Shown here piece by piece: positions 23,382-36,212 of a stretch of DNA of 64,000 nt (position 1 is its first letter; every line of letters starts with the position of its first letter). A program made the position numbers and the translations under genes. This stretch comes from Sphagnum magellanicum (taxonomy: Eukaryota > Streptophyta > Sphagnopsida > Sphagnales > Sphagnaceae), in NCBI GenBank assembly GCA_021904315.1, contig CM038915.1, positions 14,260,001 through 14,324,000 on the forward strand, read 5' to 3'. The notes beneath the pieces were generated by a model, which ran no database searches, had not been told where the DNA came from, and saw only the letters and a program-made list of their open reading frames with translations.

Positions 23382-26300
23382 TCATGGAGATGTGCTGCTA
23401 CAAGGGATGGAACCAACAGATACTTCAACATTTGCTTCTTCTCTGCTTTTCTCCTCCTCATTGTCATCATCAGTCTCCTTACTGGAGTCGTCCATACAGC
23501 TGCTGCCTTCTTCTTCTGAATCTTCTTCTCTTCTTCCCTGACAATTTCGGTTCCCAAACTCCGGTGCCACTATGTTCAACATTTCACTTAAGGCCTCATG
23601 TTCCTCTGATATGCAGGGCACCAGAATTTGAGCACTGCATCTTGGGTTTGTCTGACTCAGATCCTCCACATTGACATTTACATTTGCATCTGCACCTAAA
23701 ACAGGTCTTTTTTCTTCAGATGCTGGCACTCCTCTAATCCAGGACTTGCCTCCTAGATCACTGGTGGCAACTTGACTTGCCACATAATCTTTAGTGTCAC
23801 TTTCATCACTGGTTCTACGTATGACCTTCTTTGTGGAGCCTCTGCCATTGCTAGGCATGGACTCATTCTCTCCATGAGCAGAGGCTGGGGTGCTCACTGC
23901 CCAGCTGCCAGCAACCTCTGATGCCAGTAGATCAGCTGTGCACATGGAATTTCTACGACTGTGCAGGCTTCTAGACTCAAGTACATTCAATCCTCCCTCT
24001 GTATCTCTCAAGCTTATTAATGCCTGTGCTCCTATAGTTCTGGTATCATCAACATCCCCAGCTCTTAAGGTTGCATTCCATTTACTGCTGCTCTGTCGGG
24101 TTTCTCCTGCTGGCATCTCAGGCTGCTGCTGCTCATCTGTGCTGCCTTCATCCATGTTCACAGGACTTACTTGATTCTCCTCTCTTGCTCCAGCTCTATG
24201 CTGCTCCATCATGTCCAGTGCATCTGCACCCTTTTCTGTGTCAGCCATGGTCACACCTGTCATTCCAATCTTGATTTCAGAATTCTCACTCTGCAAAGCC
24301 CCACATATGCATGATTCAAGGGTACCAGTTCCAACTGCTCCTTGATTCTAGAACAAGCTGAAGATAAAAACACAAACTGAGCATGTGCAGTTTTGACAAC
24401 CAGCTTTTCAACCACTAAGTACAAGAACAGCAAAAAGGCACTGAAATTCAGGAGTGACCACATGATTTGAACAATTCCATCTGCCCTAAACCAGCCAAGC
24501 ATCAAGTACGTTCTCTTGTCCATCAGTACCTGGTAGAGAGTGTAGACCTTCAGTGTCCACAAGCTGAGTGTATCCAGCCTCCACATTTGTGGTGGATAGG
24601 TGTGCACCTTGCTTGCTGCTAATAGTATCCCCAAGGTCACCTGGATCTGTGGATTCTCTAGGATGTGTAGAATTGCCCAAAGACCCTGGCAAAGTAGGAG
24701 CCACTACACTATCATCATACTGTGTATCTGCAACTATACAGTCCCCAATGACAGTCCCTTTCGCCTGTTCATCCTCATGGGGTTGGCTGTCATTGTTTGT
24801 ACACCTGTTTGGCACCATTTTGTGACTAGACTGGGCATCTGTATCAACCTGCATAGGCTGACTTGCAGACCTACTTTGAGAAGCTCCCCTTTGCTCATCC
24901 CTGCTTGCCTCACGGTTTTGCATCCCAGCAAGATCAGATGCACCTTGCTGAGCTCTTGGACGAGTGCTTGTACCTAGCATATTTTCTTGAAATTTAGTCC
25001 TATCACTGTTGCCTTCATCAAGATTCCGCAACAGCATTGCCAGCTGGCTCTGCTGCCTCTCTTGCAATGCTGCAATTTCAGCAGCAGTGGCATGGAATGC
25101 ACGCAGTTCACTTTCTCTGCCACATAGAGAAACATTTGATTACCATTTAGCATGTGTACTCACTGTGGGCACCCATCCAAAAAACTGAGTAGAGACACAT
25201 CATTGAAAGAACTCAACTAGCTATACTACTTTTGAATTGAGGTGCTGTTTTTTCCGTCCATCAAAATCAGTTTCTACATTCAGCAGGGAAAATTGCATCA
25301 AAAAAGGAAAACTGTGAAAGGGCTTTTCCCTAGACCAGGATATTAACAAGCAGGTACATATCTATGAGATTGTAAAGAAATCTCCACGAGAAGGTAACAC
25401 AACAATGAGAAGGTACACTGCAACATTCAAGAACCTCAACCAACACTTTCATAATGTCCCAATTTGTATATGACAGAGATTTTTTCAAATGAACCAAGCC
25501 CCAGTTTAACAGATAGTGTGGAGCCATTCTTGATGAGCAAAAGGAGTTAGGGTTGTGCTTCAATGCACATACCGGAGCATTATGCGCTCTTGAGCACTTT
25601 GCAATTGCTGCTTCTCCAGTGTCAAGTTCATAGTACTGGCTTCCATTTCCAGCTTTAGACCAGAAATCTGGGCCTGGGCCCTCCGACTTGCTCCCTGCAT
25701 TTCCCAAACCAACCTGCCCTTAATCACAGCAACTTCTATGCACTGGCAAAAGAGCACACTTACTAGTCAAGTGAACCTAAGGTAGAACCAAAGTGTCACC
25801 AAAGTGTCTCTGAAGACATCCCTGTAAGGCAAGAAACCCCTCAATGGTTTTAAACAAGCATGCTCAGATGAGTGAGGAGTGCAGGCCCCCATCTTGTATT
25901 CAGATTTCCAGAAACAAGAATGGTTCTTTCCAGTTCTTCTACTAATATGATGTCAAATACCAGCTCATGAGTCAGCATCCTAGTTAGTGCATCAGTACTC
26001 ACTGCTGAAGGTTTAACAACAACATCTCATCAGTATTATTCCCTCTTTACTACCTTCTCATCTTCCAGCTCTTCGCAGACTTGCTGCAACTTCTTTTCAA
26101 GCTCAGCTGTGACCTACATCATTCAACATATCCTCATAAGTATCATGGAGTTGTCATTCATGCAACTTTAGGCCACCCAAACACAAACGTGAGAGATCTG
26201 CTTACCAGGGTAGTGGAAAGTTCAGAGGAAAGCAATGCATCAATCCCAATCCTCTAGACCAGTTGAAGATGTAGATCTCTGGATCACTTGAGACTGGTAA

Positions 26301-29300
26301 CTATGACGATATGATAAGCTTCTTAAATCCTTGAGGGATGGCCTTGGAGCATTAAGCCCTTTCATGGTGACTCACCTTCAATGCATTTTCTTTGGACTTT
26401 TTCTCTTCCTGTAGTTGAGCCTCTAATTCTTGCTTTTCACATTCAACAGCCTTAACAGCAGCCTTTTCTGAAACCTGTAAAACAAAGTTGAGAAGTTCAC
26501 TTGCAATGAGTTCCAGATAGTTCTTTGTTTTTTATTCTAACTCCCCATAGACACCTAGAAGACCATCTCTCTACCTATGGAGAATTGAACTATACCTAGA
26601 TCCCAAGCTCCTAAGTCAACAACATGATACTAGGGGAGTGAGGATGCAACCAACTGGAACTGAAGATTCTCTATCTGAGACTTAGTATTTTATTCACAAA
26701 ATAGATCTTTCACTATGTACATATGACAAAAGCATACACATGATATGTACCAGCTTCATTTGCAAGCCTTCAGAAACAAGCTGGTGCTCCTTCTCTGCAT
26801 CCTGCACATTTAAAGGTGGCAACTTGTCTGGATTGGAAACATTGTATTACAGATGCATTCCAGATGGCAAGAATAATTTGCATCCATCTGTGAAGTATAA
26901 GCCCAGTCCAACCAAAAGAACTCCTCTAGATCTCCAGGTATCCTCAAGACACAATGACCGATTAGGAACAACATGGAACAGTTGATATGCTGAAGGCTGA
27001 TAAAGGAGAACTGGACCTTAAGAAGTACAAGCAAATCTTCCTGCTGCATCCGCATGGAGGAAACTGCTTCTTTATGAGAGTTGAGCTCTTCTAAAGCTTC
27101 ATTGCGAACCCTTTCTAACTCTTCTCTCAAGCTGCCTTCTGCCTCTGCCCGTTCCTTCATGTGCTGCATCTGTTCATCCTCCAGTACCTTCTCAAGCTCT
27201 TGAATAGTTGTCCTCTGGCTGCATGCAATAGATAGAAGTTAAGATATGAGATCTTGAAAGTACACATTCAACAAACTCTAAAAAGATCCAGCTCCTGGGT
27301 ATGCATCTGCCAATGAAAACCACTGTCTAGGCTAAGACATGAAGCAGAACATGAGCCAAAAAAAAAGGGAGTCAAAGAGCACCGAAGGATCAAAGAAGAT
27401 TGAAGGACTTATGTTACAGTTCCAAATAGAGTTCCTAAGAGTTGATTGATGCAAACCTGTTAATAACATCTTCTGCCTCAAGCTGTGACTGAGTGGCAAA
27501 GGCAAGTTGCTGCTTCAGTTCTTCAAGTGTGCTCTGCTGATGACCACACACAGCTGCACTTGCTTCAAGTTCCTTTTCTCTTTGGGTGAGCATTGTTTGC
27601 ATCTCATCCAGTTGAGACAAAAACTTCTTGGTGATGGATGTCCTTACTTCTTTCATCTCCTGAGAAAATCAAATCACAGGAGCTTAATAAATCTCCAGAT
27701 GTGGATTGATCCTATTCAGAAAGACCAAGGTAAAGCCATATTGGCACCCATTGTAGCAGGACCAAGATGTGAAATACCAAACACAAGGATCAAGGATCAT
27801 GAGCTTGGATCCCATTGATTTTCACCAAATCTCAAGATTGTTAAGGCGACAAAATTGAAAATTATAAAGTAAGCTCCACATGCCAACAGAAAAGGTTAAG
27901 AGCAAAGAAGGTAACAAACCCACAAGAGCATGGCGTTCCTCAGCCAGATGATACTCGGCTTGCAACTTTTCAATAGTGAGCACATGTGCTTTCAGCTCCT
28001 CCTGTAGCTCCTGCTCCCATCAGACAACCATTGTTAGCTACTTTCTGTGATGGTAATGACCATGCCTGCTATATACAATGTTTTGATGATCACTTTCAGG
28101 ATGTTTCTGTATGCTCAAGGAATCTCTTGCATTTGATTGAGCTAAACAGGTTATAACTAAGGGCATTCAAAGTTATTGAGCTCACATCATTTGCCCGCTG
28201 CAACTGTTGGACATCAGAGAAAGAGATAGGCCCATCATGAACCCCACTCCCAAGACCCCTGATACGCTTCCCATCCCCACAAACTCCTTCCTCAGCATCC
28301 TCTGCATCATTGTTTCATCCAGTTAGCACCATTAACAAGTCAAATAAGTTAAGGTTCAATTCCATTCCATGAATGAAGCTCAAACTGGGTGAACTTTACA
28401 TTTCATTGATTGCTGACATTCTGGCTTCAGGCAGTTATGACTATTGCATACAAGTTTCATTAAGGTTGATACATACAGGCCACTTGCATTTGGCATATAT
28501 GGAACTCCCCAACCAAGCTTTCCATGATAATCATCTAGAAAATTTTCCCAGATGTTGTAAAGTAGGATATAAACAAATTCAAACACATGATGGGAAAGGA
28601 TCCTTCCGAAAGAGCCAAAAGCCTGGGACTTTTGTGCACCTCCCCAACACATTTTGTTTCAGCTTCAAAGGACTGACAGAGGAAGAAATATGCTTGCTAA
28701 ATCCTTGCATGGCAAATATGGAACCACTAGCTTGAAGTTAGTCAGTGTAATCAAAGAGCACTCACCCGCTGAGGAGCCCTTCCTCTTGTGAGGATGGCAT
28801 GAGGAAGATGGCCCAGTCCCATTTGTAGGTCCCAACACCTCTCGATACACAAATGCAAATGCATTATCTGTAGCAAAGGAAGCAAATCCTCGGAGGATTA
28901 GATGTGAGCAAAACTTCAACAATGCACAAACAGGATGAAGACATCAAAATGAGGCAGAGGAACTTTCCAGCTGTCTCATCGTGCTGAAAAAAAAGAACCC
29001 CAAATTACACCTACCAATGAGGATGAAACATGACTTACCATTCTCTGGTGCTCCAAGCAGTGAGATTACATCCCCATGAACCAGTTCAGCTTCATCACCA
29101 TTTCTTTGCAGTCTTCGCTGGTTTATGTATGTTCCATTCGAGCTTAAACACCACACATGTCCAACCCACAATGTTATGCAAGAGGAAATTTACAGTTCCC
29201 TGAAAGTTCAGTACATCCATCTCAAGTTGTCCCAAACATAGCAGCTGTAGCCTAACTAGTGACGCATATCCTTATGAACCAAAAGCACAGCTAAACCTCA

Positions 29301-31172
29301 TGATAGCAATGAAGCCAATGGTATACATGTGAATCATACCTGAAATCTTTAATGCAAGCCACCAATCGATCACCTGGACCTTGAATGTGGTTTGAGGGTA
29401 CATTTTGCCCATCAGGACCCAACAATTTTCGGTATATTGCACAATGCCTTGCACTAACATTTGGGGACTCAAACTGGCAGCTAGCCTCCTTGACAATGCG
29501 ACCAAGAAGATGCTCAGAGCTATGCAGCATAATGTGGAAACCCTGCCATGATCAACAGCCACAGTTTTTAAAAATTGCTTACAGCCGAGTTCCACTAACC
29601 AATGGAGAAAAACTTGACACATGAGGTTCTGTGACCTATATCATTTTGGTTTGCTAAGGGAATGCTGGAAGTGCAATATCTTGGTGTCATTCAGGTCGAG
29701 AACTTTGGGGTCCCATCTACCATGCATTATTCAAAGTAAGAAGTGCTGCCTCCATTCAACAAGATACCAGCAATGTCAGTGATCAGTTCACAGTTGGCTG
29801 ATAAAATTTCCAACTCAAAATTTTCTGGTTGCATCCACATCACCCAGTCATTGCAACAGTTAGCTTCAAGAAAATCTCCAGAATCTGACTTGTAGACCTA
29901 GAAATCTTTCTGTGCGGCAGAAGAGAACGAAGCACCTGTGGGACAGCCTGCAGCAGTGACTATTGCAAATGAAACTGTACCTGTGGCTCTGTCCAGATGT
30001 TAATGCAACTTTCTTTCTTTGTCATCTTTCTTGCCTTCTGAACATCAGGATTCTACTCTGCTATGTCCTGAAGAGCCTGTGAGGCATAGAAAGTTAAAAC
30101 AGTGAGTTTACAACGTTTCCACTCTCAGTATGCCTGCCTCCCACTCCAGTATCTTGCTGGGTTCAAACAGAAATAAGGGTGAAAAATGCATCTGGACAAC
30201 AGAACTGTACAGAATTTCAACCATGTCCATTGTGACCTGTCTGCCAATGGGGCAAACACTTGTGATAGCAGAGGTCTCAATGCTATTCTGCATTGGACTG
30301 AGACAGTATTGACGGGAGCATTTACCATACCAAAATGCAGCGATGCAGAGAGAGACCCCAAAAAAATGTGTATTGACATAAAGGTACCAAGTAAGATGCA
30401 GCAGAGTCTGGAAACCCAATAGAGAGAAGCATGAAAGTTCACACCCTGAGAACCCTCAAAAAGTGGGAATATTAAACACCAGATGCATTTTGCTTGTGCA
30501 CAGATAACACTAGTGACAGGCAGGTAGGGTTATCAATCCCAGCTCCTTGCATTAATAGTCAATGAAACCCTAATTGGCTCCCAGATTCCAAATCTGATAC
30601 CGACTGAATTTGCCACTAGTGCAACATACTGCTCAAGGATTCGAATCAAGCTGCAATTTTTTTTTTTGTAGGCTGCCATCAACGCCATCTCTACTGGCGT
30701 ATACCAACATTCGATACATTCTACAACACCGACATGGAAGCGGAGATTTCTTCCAAACTCAAAACTCCAGAAAAAACAGGAAAAAAAACAAGCAAAATAC
30801 AAACTCACAAGGGTTATAGAGTGTTGCAAGCAGCAGCAAAAAGTGGAAGACACACGCTCGAACTCATACCTGAGGTCGTTTCCTGGCTCTGTCGGAAACA
30901 GCCGTCAATAGTCCCCACAAGTCGGAGCGCGAAATAGGCAACGGCTTGGTGGCCACCCTTTGCGCCATGGCCAGCACGTCCTTGGTAGTGGGTGAACCTG
31001 AAGAAGTCCTCTGCTGCGACGAGGAGGAGGAGGAGGGGCATGAAATAACCGACCCCGCAGCAGCCTCCCCACCACCACCACATCCTCCAACACAACTTAC
31101 TCTCCTTCTCGCATCCCCATTCCCTACTACAGAGATCACATCCACTCCCTTATCTATGAGTACACTGGCCAT
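23382..31172 (-). CDS. FHA-domain, long coiled-coil protein with acidic tail (14 exons)
   Basis: FHA domains bind phosphothreonine peptides, usually in nuclear signalling or DNA-damage response. The exon model, from the start downward, is 30870-31172, 29340-29542, 29039-29142, 28766-28867, 28186-28301, 27924-28010, 27457-27659, 27029-27218, 26751-26801, 26376-26474, 26054-26113, 25573-25694, 24492-25116 and 23382-24290, giving about 1057 aa. An in-frame ATG at 31199 is an alternative start. Seen: SDLWGLLTAVSDRARKRPQ before the FHA domain; FHA signatures LLGR, SARHCAIYR (S-x-x-H) and SSNGTYIN; FVYREV after it; about 350 residues of Glu/Gln/Lys-rich coiled coil; a Ser/Gln-rich region; the block TADLLASEVAGSW; and an acidic Ser/Glu tail. 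This matches plant SMAD/FHA proteins like Arabidopsis At2g45460 (from memory). The junctions at 27924 and 24492 are the least certain. Confidence 0.85.
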
Positions 31173-31492
31173 GGAACCACCACCACCACACCACACCAAT
31201 TTCTTCTTTTACTTCTTCCTCCTAATCCACCAGCATCTCTCTACTGCTTGTGCTTTCCTCGGCTCTTCTTGCACGGAAACTTCATTTTGAGTCTCTCAAA
31301 TTGTCTGCAGCAACGACCAGATGGTGCGTTCATTATAAAAATTGCCGCAAATGCATTGAAGAGGAGGAGGAGGAGCAGGGGAGAGCAAGGCGAAGAAGCT
31401 TGCTGCAGCAGCAGCAGCCGCGAGCTGCATTCCACACGTACTCGTGAAACGCGTGAAACTGGGAAGACACGGGAGTGAAGGGAGCGCGGACG
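31173..31492 (-). promoter_or_regulatory. 5' leader/promoter region of the FHA gene
   Basis: The region just upstream of the start is GC-richer than the gaps and contains runs of GAGGAG and GCAGCAGCAGC, as in many plant leaders. No TATA box or defined element can be assigned with confidence. Confidence 0.35.
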
Positions 31493-31535
31493 GGTGGGGG
31501 TGGGGGGGGTGCGGGGGGGGGGGGGGGGGGGGCGG
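31493..31535 (+). repeat. Long interrupted G-run upstream of the FHA gene
   Basis: GGGTGGGGGTGGGGGGGGTGC is followed by an uninterrupted run of about 22 G. It lies about 320-360 bases upstream of the FHA start on the opposite strand, mirroring the G-run upstream of the YIPF gene. Confidence 0.65.
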
Positions 31536-31559
31536 AGATGATGGGTTTGCATTAATTAC

Positions 31560-32735
31560 TGTCTAGTGCTGCTTGCTTAAGTACATAAGTTAAGTTTTTT
31601 TTTTTTTTTTTTTTTTTCCAACTTTTTTGGCTCTCCTTTGCAGGGATTTTTAAAATATATATTTCTCAATTTTGTGATTCCGAAAAATTGGCGAAATTTT
31701 CCTAAACAATAATAGCAAAATTATTCAATTTTACTTGAAATAAAGCCAAAAAATTTCCAATTTTTTCCCTAATATTTTCTTTTCAGAAACAGCCAAAACA
31801 TTTTTGAGAAAAAAAAGGAGTCGGTGCTCCTTCCAAATTGTGTGTATGTGTGTTTTTTTCTTTTGCAAATTTTCTATTCCGAAAATTTGGCGAATTTTTT
31901 TTTTTTGGCAAACAATAGCAAATCTAGTCAGATTTTGTGTAGATAAAGGGGAAAAAAAATCGATTTTTTTTTCCAAATGTTTTTTTTGGAAAAGAGACAA
32001 AATTTGTTAGGAAAGAAAACAGTGCTCCTTCTGACCAGTCTTTCATTTAAAAAATTTATAAAAAAATCAGTCTTATGATACCAAAAATTTCCCAAACAAC
32101 ATCAAAATTAGTCAAATTTATTTACTGTTTCGTAAGGCAAAAATTTCCAAATGTTTTGCTTCTTTTTTCTTATGTTTTCATATGGTTTTTAATAATTTCT
32201 TATTATTATTTATGTTGATGTAAAGTTTAATTTAAATCATTATATATTTTGTGGACATGAACAAGCAGTCATATGTTAATTTTTTTTTACTTATCGATAT
32301 TGGTGGAAAGGGAAAAAGAGTGAGATAGTTATAAAATGAAGGTAGTTATTAGGAAAGGTGAGACATAATTATTTTAAAAGATAATTAAAAAAGGAAATAA
32401 TTATTAAGAAAGAAATTAAATACATTGCTAGGCTTGAAAATGAGATAATTTTTTTTGGAATGGTCCATGGATGGATGACCATATGAAAGATTCCAAAAAA
32501 TCCCCGAAATATACCAGTTCTGATTATTTGTCACTGGAATTAATATACAGAGGGTATCAAAATCCTTCTATATTCTTGCCTATGGACTGAAACTTATTGT
32601 AAAATCTGGTGATTTGGAAATTTTTTTTTTTCAAAATCTGGAAAATTTGGGTCATTTTTTTCCATGCAAAAAACCTTTGTATGTATAAATCAACATCAAA
32701 ATTTTCAGGTTGAAATTTGGGGAAAGTTCGCCCAA
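31560..32735. other. AT-rich intergenic DNA with poly-T tracts
   Basis: The stretch includes a poly-T run near 31595 and repeated TTTGGCGAAATTTT/CAAACAATAGCAAA words between 31680 and 32110. No gene was recognised. Confidence 0.5.
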
Positions 32736-32739
32736 CAAG

Positions 32740-33165
32740 AACACTTTTTGAGACTTATGGCTTTTGCCTTTGTAAGAGGTTTTGGTTTATAATACATGAC
32801 CCAAGTTTCTAAACAAATCAAGCCAAGCCAATGGGCCAAGGCATTTGTTTCAACTCCTGGTTTTCTACCTTGAGAATGGTTGTCGGTGTTTTTAGTAGGT
32901 ATTTGACCAAAATATTTCAGCCAAGTTTATAAGAAAATCAACCCAAAGGGCCAAGTCATTTGTTGAGACTTATAGTTTTGCATTGCAAGTGGTTGTCCGT
33001 ACCCTTGAATACTCGACCAACATAGGTGAACCCCAACTTTATAAGCAAAATCAAGTAAACAACATAAGGGAAAGATTATCAATACAATTAGCCCGATTGA
33101 TTTGTTGAGAGTCATGGTTTTTGCCTTGCAAATGGTTGTTGTTTTGAATTACAATCAGGGTGCTC
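32740..33165. repeat. Diverged tandem array, ~115-bp unit
   Basis: About four units share CCAAGTTTATAA, AAATCAA, GGGCCAAG.CATTTGTT, GAGACTTAT.GTTTTGCCTT, GCAA.TGGTTGT and a GACCAA block in the same order. Divergence is high and ends are unclear. Confidence 0.55.
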
Positions 33166-33174
33166 CGGATTTAA

Positions 33175-33445
33175 GCTTTCCTTTGCAAATGATTGTGGGG
33201 GAAACAAAATGCTTACCAATTGATGAAAATTGTTTGTTGGTTCAAATTTCCATTAGATGGTTGATGAGGGATTTAGGGTTCCTTTGCAAGTAAGTGATTG
33301 TGGGGGAAATAAAATGTTTTACCAATTGATGAAATATAGGTTTGTTGGTTCAAATTTCCATTAGGTTGGTGATGGGGGATTTAAGGTTCCTTTGCAAGTA
33401 AGTGATTGTGGGAGAAACAAAATGTTTAACCAATTGACAAAAAAT
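33175..33445. repeat. Three-copy tandem repeat, ~105-bp unit
   Basis: Copies start near 33180, 33281 and 33388 with CCTTTGCAA(G/A)T. The full units share GATTGTGGGGGAAA.AAAATG, ACCAATTGATGAAA and GGTTCAAATTTCCATTAG. They are closer to each other than the units of the preceding array. Confidence 0.75.
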
Positions 33446-33930
33446 AGGCAACACAAATTTCTAGTGAAGCAAATCAAGTGAATAGCCCAAAGTGATTTTT
33501 ATTGACCCAAGACTTATTATGGTTGTCTTGCATGGGATTGTGGGTTCATTTTGCCATGAGCCCATAAGTGGGTTGGGTACTACTTTACTTATGATTGATT
33601 GCCTTGCAAGTGGGCTATGGGTTCACTTTGTCACTAGTCCAGATATAGCTTTAGTCCCAGTTATTAAAGGTAACCACTATCAGGTCAACTATTGAGGGCC
33701 AGGGTGACCCAGCACACGGTACACTGGAATTAAAAAATCTTTGGGGTTTTAACCATGGTACAAGTGTAGGTGCTAGGTTCACCCAAGCCATAATAAAACC
33801 AAGTGGGTAAAAAATACATGAAGATGAGGATATGGTTTCCCACATGGTTTTACTCAACTCAAATGGTCACCATATTTACATAGTTCATGTACATAACTCT
33901 TTGATGATATATTGTAAGTAAGTTACAAAT

Positions 33931-33956
33931 TTGTGTGTGTGTGTGTGTGTGTGTGT
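33931..33956. repeat. (TG)n microsatellite
   Basis: An uninterrupted run of about 13 TG units. Confidence 0.95.
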
Positions 33957-34346
33957 TCTAAGGAAATTCTAGGCAATGTAAGAATGAAAACTAGAATCAC
34001 ATTTCAATTATACTTATAATTATTAAAAGTCTAGAATCATGACAATGATTGGCATGTTTTATTGTATCATATCATTATTATTATTTTTACCAAAAGATTT
34101 TGTGAGATTTCATTGAATTATCCCCTTATATTGTACAAGAATAAAACAATACAAATATGATTATGAATATGTGAATATTAATTTAATAAATAGTTTCAAA
34201 TCCTAGCTTATCCCCAAGTGAAATTACAATGTTCATTGAAAGAAAATTTGGGAAATGAAATAATTGCCATTGTGAATGCATTTTGTATTATTTAACTTAA
34301 TATAACTTGTGCATTACATTTTTAACAATAATATTACATGGTCACA

Positions 34347-34605
34347 TCTATTTTTGGAAAGCCCTTGGTGAGTCAGATTTAATAGAGTTTATTTCACAAT
34401 TTTCAGAGCTACGGTGTGAAAGATATTGGTTTTTGAATGGATTTTGTTGCTGGAAATTCAAAAAAATTGCAAAAATTGGGTTTGGAAGCAAAAATCAGTT
34501 GAGCCCTCAATGTGTTCACATTGCTGAATTTAGAAATTTTTAATTCTAAAAATGTGAAAAATAAAGAATGTGTTCACATGGGGCCAATGGCACAGGCAAC
34601 ACTAG
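34347..34605 (+). mobile_element. Short Helitron-like element, 259 bp
   Basis: The 3' end GGGGCCAATGGCACAGG..CTAG|T is almost identical to that of the element ending at 21161. The interior shares TTGGAAAG..CTTG(G/A)TGAG, ATTTAAT(A/G)GA(G/A)TTTATTT, TTGGAAG(C/G)AAAAATCAGTTGAG and TGTTCACATG with it. The candidate 5' end is A|TCTATTTTTGGAAAG. Compared with the 570-bp element it lacks the left third and some internal sequence. Confidence 0.6.
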
Positions 34606-34810
34606 TATTATCGAAAGACCAAATCCTTCCAAGTAATTGGAAAAATCATCAACTAGGTAGCTCCATTTTCCACGAATATCCAAACAAATAAGCCATTTTG
34701 AACATGTACATATAGGTAAATAGATCGAAGCCTTGATTCCCATTCCACAATGGCCATGGGGCCAATGACTATCCATTATATTATGGTAGTATGAGGGCAA
34801 CGACAACACA

Positions 34811-34895
34811 TGATGTCTACCGAATAATAATTAATTAATTTTGAAAATTTCAACAATTCTACAAATAATAGAATTAGTTTGGAAAACTGCCAATG
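34811..34895. repeat. Dispersed AT-rich repeat, copy 1
   Basis: CCGAATAATAATTAATTAATTTTG, then AAAATTTCAACAATTCT and ATAGAATTAG are shared in order with 49297-49455, which has a longer internal segment. Confidence 0.45.
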
Positions 34896-35098
34896 TATTA
34901 CAAATATATGTTTCCCCAATCACCCCATATATATTACCATTGGTGAAATCTATTGAACAATGAGGACAACAAGTCTTGGAGGTTTTGAAACAATTAGGAG
35001 ACAAAAGCTCTTTACAAAAAAATTACTCTTGAGTTGGAGATCCTTTGGCAAATCCTTTTATGGAATATGTAAGGCACTAACAATTATAGTAGTTGGGA

Positions 35099-35118
35099 CA
35101 CACACACACACACACACA
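35099..35118. repeat. (CA)n microsatellite
   Basis: An uninterrupted run of about 10 CA units. Confidence 0.95.
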
Positions 35119-35899
35119 TTTTTTAACCAACCATTTAAATATGGAGGTTAAATTTGGGTTTAAGAGGTGATCATAGAGGTAATTAACAAGTCTACAACAA
35201 CTATTCAAACTAACCCCATGGTCATTACTCATGACCTTAATTAGTAATTCATTATTAAAATTTTGAAACTTATATTTTCCCAATGTTATTGCAATGTAGG
35301 GTCTAAAACCAAAGCAAGTATTTACGACTAGATGTATTTTGATAAAACTAAAAAAATCCTTTTACATTTTTGAATCATATTTGTTATGCCAAGCTTCCTT
35401 AGTAAGGACCTAATTGCCTTTCTTGTTTCCTAATACATATTTTACATTTGTATTTTTTTTAATACAATTTTTTTAATAGTCCAACACATTGTGTGAGAGT
35501 GATCTCATAAAACTCCAAGTAACCATAAAGGAGAAATTGTTGACAACAAAAATAACCTTATCAAGTTGTCTTGTATCTTGAGCATTTCGATTTTCATCTC
35601 AAAGAAAAATGAATTTCAATTTAGGGTTTTTGAGACATAAAAGCTTTCATCATAAGTTTTTTTTTGGAATTTGCTCTCTTGAAGGAGGGGTGATGTTGGT
35701 GATGATGGTGGTGATTTGACTACAATGGAGCAACAAGATGACAAGGGAGGGAAGGCCTCACTATGGCCCTTTGATTTAAAACACATTGTGGGCCCATTTC
35801 ATTGGAGAAGTATATGCTACTACATGCTTGTTTATTTGGGTGTACCTTTTAGATATGTGTGTCAAAATCTTGTCTTATGAGAACCTTTTGATATTGCTT

Positions 35900-36212
35900 T
35901 TGTTGGCCTTGCCTACCAAGGCAAGGATATTGTGTTTAGATTCATTATAGAGTATAGAGTAGCTTAAAGGATTTTGGCCCCTAAGTAATAGGTTTATTTT
36001 GATATGAGGATTTTTGAAGGATGATATTTTGGCTTGTGTTGAAACTTGAGATTAGTTATGGAGTTATAATATCTTGAAGGATTTTTGGTTTCTTTTAGAG
36101 GAATTTTTGAAGATTATATTTGTGCATGGTGAAATATTTTAGTTTCCATAATTCTTCTTTTGCCTTAAGATACTTTTTAATGTAGACGGCAAGGCCACAT
36201 TGTGACACACTC
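35900..36212 (+). repeat. ~330-bp dispersed repeat, copy A
   Basis: It starts TTGTTGGCCTTGCCTACCAA and ends near TTGTGACACACTCC. Shared internal blocks include GTGTTTAGATTCATTATAGAG, GGATTTTGGCCCCTAA, GATATTTTGGCTTGTGTTG and TGCATGGTGAAATAT. Three more copies lie at 50295-50648 (opposite strand), 54344-54665 and 54766-55102. No coding capacity; the class is unknown. Confidence 0.75.

Noticed and set aside
24260..24640. Minus-strand ORF with a predicted membrane segment inside the FHA gene
   Set aside because: The hydrophobic part is intronic, between the two last exons, and is removed by splicing.
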